Below, piece by piece: positions 1 to 6,076 of a DNA stretch of 12,842 nucleotides. The notes below the pieces were generated by a model. It saw only the letters and a program-made list of their open reading frames with translations. It was not told the origin of the DNA and made no database searches. Every line of letters starts with the position of its first letter. The first letter of the stretch is position 1. This stretch comes from an uncultured Clostridium sp. (lineage in GTDB: Bacteria; Bacillota; Clostridia; TANB77; CAG-508): contig USRT01000035.1 in NCBI GenBank assembly GCA_900557195.1, forward strand, positions 1 through 12,842. The letters run 5' to 3'. A program made the position numbers and the translations under genes.

Positions 1-78
1 TTGTTACCCTCTGCAAAACTATAAGTTATATTATACTCCCCAGCATAGCTGGGGGTTTATCATTAAAGTTAATAAAAG
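1..78. other. Window-edge non-coding stretch with a GC-rich hairpin
   Basis: A perfect 7-bp stem, CCCCAGC/GCTGGGG, closes an ATA loop at 38-54. It is by far the most GC-rich spot among the intergenic regions. A second small stem, AACT-ATA-AGTT, lies at 17-27. On the plus strand the large hairpin is followed by GTTTAT, only a weak U-tract. It could be the terminator of a plus-strand gene cut off by the window edge (one plus frame reads LLPSAKL then TAA at 22-24), or the subterminal hairpin of an IS200/IS605-type element, a group that has such structures near its ends. Neither is proven, because no transposase sequence is visible. Confidence 0.3.
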
Positions 79-117
79 AAAACAGTTAGTGTCCAATTAT
101 AAATCACTAACTGTTTT
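79..117. terminator. Rho-independent terminator, probably bidirectional, after the flavin reductase gene
   Basis: A perfect 13-bp inverted repeat (AAAACAGTTAGTG at 79-91, CACTAACTGTTTT at 105-117) encloses a 13-nt loop. Read on the minus strand it ends in TTTTCTTTTATT, and on the plus strand in TTTTTATTTTTATT, so it can stop transcription from either side. It starts 22 bases past the stop codon of the gene at 140-691 and should end the rnr-flavin reductase unit. Confidence 0.85.
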
Positions 118-139
118 TATTTTTATTAGTAAAACTATT

Positions 140-691
140 CTATTTTAAGCAAATTCCTCTATCTGCTACTTTTTTATTAGCTATAAAATATTCTTGCCCC
201 ATATATGTTAATAAATTTGCTTTTCCATAATCTATACTTCCATTTTCTTTAATATATTCATTATATGCTTTAACTGCTACAATTTCTCCAATAAACATAT
301 CATGAGACCCTAACTGCTTTATTTCTTTTAATTTACATTCTATATTTATAGGACATTCCTTTATTATTGGCGCTTTAACAATTGTTGCTTTTTCCTTAGT
401 TAATTTTGCTTCTTTAAATTTGTCGATTTCCTTACCAGATTTTGTTCCACAAAAATCAGCAGCAAAAACTAATTTCTCATCTGGTATATTAATTACAAAT
501 TCTTCTAACTCTTTTATAATAGAATATGAATGTCTACTTGGTCTAATTGAAACATATACTAAAGGTGGCTCCGAATTAATTATCCCTGTCCATGCTATTG
601 TAGTAATATTAGACCTAAAATCATCTCCACATGATACCATTGCTATTGGTACTGGAGCTAATGCTGTTTGAACTTTTACATTTGATTTCAT
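140..691 (-). CDS. Flavin reductase-like (flavoredoxin-type) FMN-binding protein
   Basis: This 183-residue cytoplasmic protein fits the flavin reductase/flavoredoxin family (DIM6/NTAB-like split-barrel FMN-binding fold, usually 170-200 residues). Typical landmarks in order are an N-terminal PVPIAMVSC strand (13-21), NITTIAWTG (28-36), PPLVYVSIRPSRHSY (42-56), EFVINIP (64-70), CGTKSGKEIDKF (81-92) and GSHDMFIGEIVAV (128-140). Members bind FMN and either reduce free flavin with NAD(P)H or carry electrons; the substrate cannot be read from the sequence. The ATG is preceded by GAAAGGTG about 11 bases upstream, an adequate ribosome-binding site. The stop is TAG. It lies 83 bases after rnr with no clear terminator between, so it is probably co-transcribed with rnr. 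No functional link to RNA decay is evident. Confidence 0.85.
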   Translation of the reverse strand: MKSNVKVQTALAPVPIAMVSCGDDFRSNITTIAWTGIINSEPPLVYVSIRPSRHSYSIIKELEEFVINIPDEKLVFAADFCGTKSGKEIDKFKEAKLTKEKATIVKAPIIKECPINIECKLKEIKQLGSHDMFIGEIVAVKAYNEYIKENGSIDYGKANLLTYMGQEYFIANKKVADRGICLK

Positions 692-774
692 AAATAAAAA
701 AACACCTTTCTTTCTTTATAATTTAGTTATCTTTTAATATAGATATTTATTACCTTAATTTGTTTTATTTAATA

Positions 775-3069
775 TTACTCTTCTTTAGCAGCTTCTTTTT
801 CCATTCTCAATCTTTTAAAAGATATTCTTCTTAATTCTTTATCTGCTTCAATTACTTTTATATTCATTTTATCTCCAATTTTTATTACTTCATTTGTATG
901 TTCTCCTATTAAATGTTTATGCTCTTCATCATAAATAAAGTACTCATTACCTAAATTTTCAAACCTTATTAATCCTTCTACTGTATTTTCTAGTTCTACA
1001 AAGACACCAAATGATGTAATATTAGAAACAATTCCTTCATATTCATTTCCAATTTTATCTTGCATATATTCAGCCTTTTTAATATCTACACTATCACGCT
1101 CTACTTTTTGTGCTACTCTTTCTCTTTCTGATGAACTATCCGAATATTCTATTGATTGAATATGATACTTTTCTTTTATTTCATCAGAAACATTGTAATC
1201 TTTTTCTAAATATTTTGATATTACTCTGTGTATAAATAAATCTGGATACCTTCTTATTGGAGAGGTAAAATGACAATAATATTTACTTGCTATACCAAAA
1301 TGACCTTTATTTTCACTTTCATATCTAGCCACTTTTAATGTCCTTAAAACTAAGTTAGAAACAACCCTTTCTTCTGGCTTTCCTTTTATATTTTCTAAAA
1401 CTTCCGCAAAAGCTTTTGGATGTATATTATCTTTATTTCCTTTAATCTTATAACCAAAATTATATAAAAATTTATTTAATTCTTCTATCTTTTCCATATC
1501 CGGAACTTCATGAACACGATAAATAAATGGTGCTTCTAACCAGTAAAATTTTTCTGCAACAGTTTCATTTGCAATTAGCATAAACTGTTCTATTATACTA
1601 TTTGATATTGTAAGTTCATATTTTTTTACATCTATTGCAATTCCATCTTCATTTAATATAATTTTACTTTCGGGGATATCTAAATCTAAACTTCCGTCTT
1701 TTTTCCTTTTTTGCATTAAAATTTCAGCAAGTTCCTTCATTCTTATAAAATGTGGAATAAACTCTTCATATTTTTTTATTACAGATTTGTCTTCTTCATT
1801 TAAACCTTGTACTTTTTCATTTATTTTTTTTGATTTGGATTTTATTTTTTGTTCATTATTAAAGCTTTTCGCTTCAAATATTGTTTTTTCTTCATTACAC
1901 TCTGCATATTCTAATAATTTAGTTACATCCTTATAATTCATTCTTCTTGTGACATTTATTACACTTTTTTTGATATCTGATGAAATTACTTTTCCGTCTT
2001 TATTTATTTCCATTATAACAGAAATTGCAAATCTATCTTCACCTTGATTTAAGCTACAAATACCATTAGATAATTCTCTTGGAAGCATTGGAATTACTCT
2101 ATCCATCATATATATACTTGTCCCTCTTAAGATTGCCTCTTTATCTAGCTTTGAACCTTCTTTAACATAGTAGCTTACATCTGCTATGTGTACTCCAAGT
2201 TCATATGTTCCACCAGGTAACTTTTTTACATATATAGCATCATCTAAATCCTTTGCATCTTCTCCATCTATTGTAAATATCTCTTCATTCCTTAAGTCTA
2301 GTCTATTAGGAATATCTTTTTTTGATATTCTTTCATTTATCTTCTTTGCTTCTTCTAATACTGGTTCTGGAAATTTATATGGTAAATTATACTCTTTTAT
2401 TAAAGAAAGCATATCCACACCTGCTTCATTTACATTTCCTATTACTTCTATAACTTTTCCTTCTGCATTTTTTCCTCTTTCAGGATATTTAAGTATTTTT
2501 ACCAAAACTTTATGATTATTTCTTGCTTTTCCAAAATTCTTTTTTGATATAAATATATCTGTTCCTAATTTTTTATCATCTGGAACAACAAAAGCAAAAT
2601 TTTTACTTTTTTGGAACAGTCCTACTACTGTATCTTTTTCATGTTTTAATATTTTTACTATTTTTCCTTCTTTATGAAGATTATCGTAAGACTCATCAAT
2701 TATTTCCACAAAAACCTTATCTCCATTTAGTGCACTTTTCGTATTATGTTCTGATATATATATTTCTTCATCTGAATCTTCTAATTTTACAAATCCAAAT
2801 CCTCTTTGATTAGCTCTAAAAATTCCTGTTAAATATTTTGAATTATCTATTAATTTATATTTTGATTTCTTATTTTTTTCAATTTTACTTTCATCCTCTA
2901 ATTGATTTAATAAATTTCTAAAATCTTCATATTCACTTTTAGGTACATTTAATATATTTGCTATTTCCTTTGCTTTCATAGGTATATATTGTTTATCTTG
3001 CATAAATTCTAGAATCTTATTTTTCTTTTCATTCATAATTCCTAAAATCTCATTTTTATTTTGTTCCAT
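775..3069 (-). CDS. rnr: Ribonuclease R (RNB-family 3'-5' exoribonuclease)
   Basis: This 764-residue protein has the full RNase R layout: an N-terminal winged-helix region (about 15-75), two cold-shock domains (about 80-140, with TGIFRANQRGFGFV; about 148-210), the RNB catalytic domain (about 255-620) and a C-terminal S1 domain (about 671-755). The active-site motif TIDGEDAKDLDDA (266-278) gives metal-binding Asp268, Asp274, Asp276 and Asp277, matching the spacing of the four catalytic Asp of RNase II/R. SPIRRYPDLFIHR (603-615) is also diagnostic. RNase R degrades structured RNA 3' to 5' and, with tmRNA, clears defective mRNA. AAGGAG lies 5 bases before the ATG. One oddity is about 40 extra, Lys-rich residues inside the RNB domain (about 388-427). 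The tail after S1 is short. secG lies upstream beyond a terminator, so rnr needs its own promoter, which I could not place. Confidence 0.97.
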   Translation of the reverse strand: MEQNKNEILGIMNEKKNKILEFMQDKQYIPMKAKEIANILNVPKSEYEDFRNLLNQLEDESKIEKNKKSKYKLIDNSKYLTGIFRANQRGFGFVKLEDSDEEIYISEHNTKSALNGDKVFVEIIDESYDNLHKEGKIVKILKHEKDTVVGLFQKSKNFAFVVPDDKKLGTDIFISKKNFGKARNNHKVLVKILKYPERGKNAEGKVIEVIGNVNEAGVDMLSLIKEYNLPYKFPEPVLEEAKKINERISKKDIPNRLDLRNEEIFTIDGEDAKDLDDAIYVKKLPGGTYELGVHIADVSYYVKEGSKLDKEAILRGTSIYMMDRVIPMLPRELSNGICSLNQGEDRFAISVIMEINKDGKVISSDIKKSVINVTRRMNYKDVTKLLEYAECNEEKTIFEAKSFNNEQKIKSKSKKINEKVQGLNEEDKSVIKKYEEFIPHFIRMKELAEILMQKRKKDGSLDLDIPESKIILNEDGIAIDVKKYELTISNSIIEQFMLIANETVAEKFYWLEAPFIYRVHEVPDMEKIEELNKFLYNFGYKIKGNKDNIHPKAFAEVLENIKGKPEERVVSNLVLRTLKVARYESENKGHFGIASKYYCHFTSPIRRYPDLFIHRVISKYLEKDYNVSDEIKEKYHIQSIEYSDSSSERERVAQKVERDSVDIKKAEYMQDKIGNEYEGIVSNITSFGVFVELENTVEGLIRFENLGNEYFIYDEEHKHLIGEHTNEVIKIGDKMNIKVIEADKELRRISFKRLRMEKEAAKEE

Positions 3070-3384
3070 AAATTCTCCTTATTTATTACCATTTAAATTT
3101 AATTTTTATATCACATCCATTTAGTTTATGAATATATATTTTTTCAAATATATAACTGTAATTTTAATTTTGAGTTTTTAATTATCTAGTATAAATGGTA
3201 ATTATTGTATAATAAACATATAGTTCATTATATTTTATTATTATATCCACTATTTTTATAGTTTATTTTATATATAGTTTATATTATATATATTAATATA
3301 ATATTATTTGTCCATATATTTATCTATTAATATATATATAATTATTTATCCATATATTTATTTAATATTGTTATATGATATTGA
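3070..3384. other. AT-rich gap between secG and rnr with a 21-bp direct repeat
   Basis: This 315-base stretch is almost pure A/T and I see no gene in it. It must hold the rnr promoter, because the secG terminator lies just upstream, but no minus-strand -35/-10 pair stands out. TTGAAA occurs near 3140-3150 without a convincing -10. A 21-bp sequence (ATTATTTGTCCATATATTTAT) is repeated with one mismatch at 3303-3323 and 3341-3361. Confidence 0.5.
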
Positions 3385-3413
3385 ATAAACCGCATGGAAA
3401 ACATGCGGTTTAT
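3385..3413 (-). terminator. Terminator of secG
   Basis: A perfect 12-bp stem (ATAAACCGCATG / CATGCGGTTTAT) with a 5-nt loop starts three bases after the secG stop codon. On the minus strand it is followed by a TTTATTC run, so the U-tract is modest. The GC core (CCGCATG) stands out in otherwise pure A/T surroundings, which supports a real terminator. Confidence 0.75.
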
Positions 3414-3416
3414 ATC

Positions 3417-3665
3417 TTACATTACATATAATATTCCAAGGACTACTGCTAATACAACAAACATAACTCCTAAAATAATTGTCCATCTTTTTAATTTTCC
3501 TTCTTTTGTTCTTCCTTTATTTTTTTCAAAGAAATTATTTGTAGATGAGCCAGTTATTGTACCAGATGCTCCTTGAGTTTCTTTTGTTTGTATAGTTGCT
3601 AAGAAAATTAATGCTACACAAACCAAAATATATAAACCAAGTACTACGTATTTTACTATCTGCAT
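3417..3665 (-). CDS. secG: SecG subunit of the Sec protein-export channel
   Basis: This 82-residue inner-membrane protein has the SecG plan: a first membrane helix (about 3-24), a Gly/Ser/Thr-rich cytoplasmic loop (QTKETQGASGTITGSS, 26-41) followed by basic residues, and a second membrane helix (about 60-81). SecG assists SecA-driven movement of preproteins through SecYEG. The open frame extends to 3710, but I prefer the ATG at 3663-3665. AAGGAG lies nine bases upstream of it, the ATG at 3710 has no ribosome-binding site, and the longer start would lie upstream of the predicted transcription start near 3702. secG followed by rnr is a common Firmicute arrangement. Here each appears to form its own transcript, since a terminator separates them. 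Confidence 0.93.
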   Translation of the reverse strand: MQIVKYVVLGLYILVCVALIFLATIQTKETQGASGTITGSSTNNFFEKNKGRTKEGKLKRWTIILGVMFVVLAVVLGILYVM

Positions 3666-3708
3666 TGTTACACTCTCCTTATTTAAATTAAATTTAAAAT
3701 CTTTGTTC

Positions 3709-3737
3709 ATTTTAGCATATATATTTTAAAAAAGCAA
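3709..3737 (-). promoter_or_regulatory. Probable secG promoter (extended -10)
   Basis: On the minus strand, TTGCTT (3732-3737) and TAAAAT (3709-3714) are 17 bases apart, and the -10 is preceded by TGC, giving an extended -10 element. Transcription would start near 3702, leaving a leader of roughly 37 bases before the secG ATG at 3665. The -35 matches consensus at only three of six positions. Confidence 0.5.
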
Positions 3738-3752
3738 ATTAAAATATTAATA

Positions 3753-3795
3753 TTTTGTTTATTACTAGTTTTCATATCACTAGTAATAAACAAAA
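3753..3795 (-). terminator. Long hairpin after clpX, probable terminator or 3'-end stabiliser
   Basis: A perfect 17-bp stem (3753-3769 with 3779-3795) carries a 9-nt loop and begins 21 bases past the clpX stop. It is the longest perfect hairpin in the window. On the minus strand the stem is not followed directly by a run of T; the first T-rich stretch (ATATTTTAATTT) comes a few bases later. It may end the clpP-clpX transcript or protect its 3' end. The secG promoter lies immediately downstream. Confidence 0.55.
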
Positions 3796-3815
3796 ACTAA
3801 ATACTAATATTAAAT

Positions 3816-5129
3816 CTATGCTGTTTCTTCTCTTTTTGTAGTTGATAATCTTTTTGATTTTAAATTCTTTTTATCTTCTCTGTTTTCATTTATAATTACT
3901 TTTGGTGACGCTCCTGTTTCTACTGTTTCTTTTGTCACAATACATTTTTCTATCTTAGGATTTGATGGTATTTCAAACATGATATCACGCATAATATCTT
4001 CAATGATTGAGCGTAAACCTCTTGCACCAGTCTTTCTTTCTATTGCTTTATCTACTATCAACTCTAAAGCTTCCTTTTCAAACTCCAACTCTACATTATC
4101 TAGCTCCATTAACTTTTTATATTGTTTTACTAATGCATTTTTTGGTTTTGTGACAATATCTATTAAAGCTTCTTTATCTAACTCTTTAAGAGTTGCAATA
4201 ATTGGCAATCTTCCAACAAATTCTGGTATTAACCCAAACTTTAATAAATCTTGTGGTAGAAGCTTTTCAAAGATTGCATATTTATTTATGTCTTTATTAC
4301 TCTCTATCTGAGCTCCAAATCCAATAGATTTTTTTCCTGTTCTATCTTTTACAATTTTTTCTAGACCTTCAAAAGCCCCTCCACAAATAAATAAAATATT
4401 TTCTGTGTTAATTTGCAAAAATTCCTGATGTGGATGCTTTCTTCCTCCTTGTGGTGGTACTGATGCAACAGTTCCTTCTATTATTTTTAATAAGGCTTGC
4501 TGTACACCTTCTCCACTTACATCTCTTGTAATAGATGGATTTTCAGACTTTCTTGATATTTTATCGATTTCATCTATATAGATTATACCTTTCTCAGCCT
4601 TTTCTATATCATAATCTGCTGCTTGAATTAACTTAAGCAAAATGTTTTCTACATCTTCACCAACATATCCTGCTTCAGTTAAAGTTGTAGCATCTGCTAT
4701 TGCAAATGGAACATTTAATATCTTAGCTAAAGTTTGTGCAAGTAATGTTTTACCACAACCTGTAGGTCCTAAAAGTAATACATTACTTTTTTGTATTTCA
4801 ACATCATCTTTCTTCTCCGATTTGTTATTAATACGTTTATAATGATTATATACTGCTACTGCTAATGTTTTCTTTGCTTCTTCTTGCCCTATTACATATG
4901 AATCTAAAATTTCTTTTATTTCTAGAGGGCTTAAAAGTCTATTATCATCATTTAGAGTATATGCAACTTCATTGTTTTCATAGTTATCATCCTCTAATAT
5001 GTTGTTGCAAACCTTAATACATTCATCGCAAATATATACTCCTGGACCTGCAATAATTCTTTCTACAGAATTTTGTGTTTTTCCACAAAACGAACATCTT
5101 ACACTTTTTTGTTGATCATTTTTTGCCAT
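3816..5129 (-). CDS. clpX: ClpX, AAA+ unfoldase subunit of the ClpXP protease
   Basis: This 437-residue protein matches ClpX along its whole length. It has an N-terminal C4 zinc-binding domain (Cys12, Cys15, Cys34, Cys37) for adaptor and substrate binding, then Walker A GPTGCGKT (121-128), pore-1 loop GYVG (154-157), Walker B IIYIDEID (182-189), RKH loop (230-232), IGF tripeptide that docks on ClpP (269-271), a box VII Arg in EFVGRLP (Arg307) and sensor-2 GARGLR (368-373). It unfolds tagged proteins with ATP and feeds them into ClpP. AAGGAG lies seven bases before the ATG. It starts 34 bases after clpP ends, so the two are co-transcribed. The last 20 or so residues form a charged tail (KRLSTTKREE) beyond the usual end. 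lon, often next in this cluster, is absent; secG follows. Confidence 0.98.
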   Translation of the reverse strand: MAKNDQQKSVRCSFCGKTQNSVERIIAGPGVYICDECIKVCNNILEDDNYENNEVAYTLNDDNRLLSPLEIKEILDSYVIGQEEAKKTLAVAVYNHYKRINNKSEKKDDVEIQKSNVLLLGPTGCGKTLLAQTLAKILNVPFAIADATTLTEAGYVGEDVENILLKLIQAADYDIEKAEKGIIYIDEIDKISRKSENPSITRDVSGEGVQQALLKIIEGTVASVPPQGGRKHPHQEFLQINTENILFICGGAFEGLEKIVKDRTGKKSIGFGAQIESNKDINKYAIFEKLLPQDLLKFGLIPEFVGRLPIIATLKELDKEALIDIVTKPKNALVKQYKKLMELDNVELEFEKEALELIVDKAIERKTGARGLRSIIEDIMRDIMFEIPSNPKIEKCIVTKETVETGASPKVIINENREDKKNLKSKRLSTTKREETA

Positions 5130-5163
5130 TATAGCACTCCTTTTAATTATATTTATTTATATA

Positions 5164-5769
5164 CTATGCTCTTTTTTCCATTATGCCATCTATCAATCCA
5201 TATTTCAAAGCTTCTTCTGCAGTCATATAATTATCTCTTTCTGTGTCTTTTTCAATTACTTCTAATGGTTGACCTGTTCTGGCACTTAGTAATTTATTTA
5301 ATTTTTCTCTTGTTTTTACCATATGATCAGCATGAATCTTAATTTCTGTAGTTTGTCCTGATAGACCTCCTCCAGCTATTAATGGTTGGTGAATTAAAAT
5401 TTCTGAATTTGGTGTTGCAAATCTTTTTCCTTTTTCCCCTGATGCAAGTAATACCGCTCCCATACTAGCAGCCATTCCTATACATATTGTAGATACAGGA
5501 CAACTTATATAATTCATTGTATCAACAATTCCCATTCCATCTGTTATAGAACCTCCTGGGCTATTGATATATAAATGTATTTCTTTATCTGGATCTTCTG
5601 ACTCTAAAAATAGCAATTGTGCTATTACTAAACCAGCTGAAGCTTGATTTACATCTTCTCCTAAAAATATAATTCTGTCTTTTAATAATCTAGAGAAAAT
5701 ATCATATGATCTTTCTCCTTTAGCAGTTTGCTCAACTACATATGGAACTAAACTATTTCTTTCTAACAT
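5164..5769 (-). CDS. clpP: ClpP, proteolytic subunit of the Clp protease
   Basis: This 201-residue serine protease forms the tetradecameric chamber that degrades proteins delivered by ClpX. With the start used here the triad is Ser102 (GMAASMGA), His127 (ILIHQP) and Asp179 (DTERD), with the spacing expected for ClpP. The oxyanion-loop sequence YINSPGGSI (67-75) is intact. The frame extends to an ATG at 5790, but the ATG at 5767-5769 has a perfect AAGGAGG five bases upstream, and the predicted transcription start near 5794 would leave the longer form almost leaderless. The loop after HQPL reads IAGGGLSGQ, three residues longer than in E. coli ClpP. No CtsR heptad operator (GGTCAAA type) is visible upstream, so control differs from the Bacillus model or is not readable here. 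Confidence 0.97.
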   Translation of the reverse strand: MLERNSLVPYVVEQTAKGERSYDIFSRLLKDRIIFLGEDVNQASAGLVIAQLLFLESEDPDKEIHLYINSPGGSITDGMGIVDTMNYISCPVSTICIGMAASMGAVLLASGEKGKRFATPNSEILIHQPLIAGGGLSGQTTEIKIHADHMVKTREKLNKLLSARTGQPLEVIEKDTERDNYMTAEEALKYGLIDGIMEKRA

Positions 5770-5800
5770 AATTTCCTCCTTATTGTTCATTCTTTTTTGA

Positions 5801-5829
5801 ATTGTATACTATAAAGCTAAATTTTTCAA
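5801..5829 (-). promoter_or_regulatory. clpP-clpX promoter
   Basis: On the minus strand, TTGAAA (5824-5829) and TACAAT (5801-5806) are separated by 17 bases; each differs from the sigma-A consensus at one position. The start of transcription would lie near 5794, about 25 bases upstream of the chosen clpP ATG. An AT-only inverted repeat lies 12 bases upstream of the -35. Confidence 0.75.
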
Positions 5830-5841
5830 TAGCTTTTTATT

Positions 5842-5879
5842 AATAATAAATATTATTTTTATAATTAATATTTATTATT
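5842..5879. repeat. 14-bp perfect inverted repeat upstream of the clpP promoter
   Basis: AATAATAAATATTA (5842-5855) is repeated inverted at 5866-5879 with a 10-base spacer. It lies just upstream of the clpP -35, where an UP element or regulator site would be. It is made only of A and T, in DNA where such repeats arise more easily by chance, and it has no GC core to act as a terminator. Confidence 0.5.
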
Positions 5880-5998
5880 TTGATTTAATTCTTTTTGTTA
5901 AATATTGTTACCAGTTAATATGTTTATGTTACTAATGCATTTAAAAGGTTTATACTATTTATAATTAACGCTTTTTTACTAAATACGACAATTTAACA

Positions 5999-6049
5999 AA
6001 AAGAGTTAGTGGATTTTTATTACAATTTATAATTACCCCTAACTCTTTT
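5999..6049 (-). terminator. Terminator of tig
   Basis: An 11-bp perfect stem (AAAAGAGTTAG at 5999-6009, CTAACTCTTTT at 6039-6049) starts 27 bases after the tig stop. After one mismatch, two further G-C pairs extend it inward. On the minus strand it runs into TTTTTGTTAAATT. It shares the GTTAG/CTAAC core with the terminator at 79-117. It separates tig from the clpP-clpX transcript. Confidence 0.8.
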
Positions 6050-6076
6050 AATTAATTTAATTCTTATATTCTTTAA

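Larger units (their letters stand above)
5770..6076. other. Gap between tig and clpP
   Basis: This stretch of about 307 bases holds the tig terminator (5999-6049), the clpP promoter (5801-5829) and an AT-only dyad at 5842-5879. Between 5880 and 5998 I see no gene, RNA or convincing regulatory site. Confidence 0.6.

Noticed and set aside
2186..2515. Plus-strand open frame of 109 codons opposite rnr
   Set aside because: It lies entirely within the well-supported RNase R gene, its translation is Ser/Phe-rich as expected from the antisense of AT-rich coding DNA, and it has no family resemblance.
3225..3384. Possible origin-like or CRISPR-like repeat array in the AT-rich gap
   Set aside because: Only two copies of one 21-bp unit are present, with no regular spacers, no DnaA-box cluster and no cas genes.
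5073..5342. Plus-strand open frame spanning the clpX-clpP junction
   Set aside because: It covers the ends of two certain genes on the other strand, and its Leu/Phe/Tyr-rich translation looks like antisense. A membrane peptide was considered but nothing supports it.
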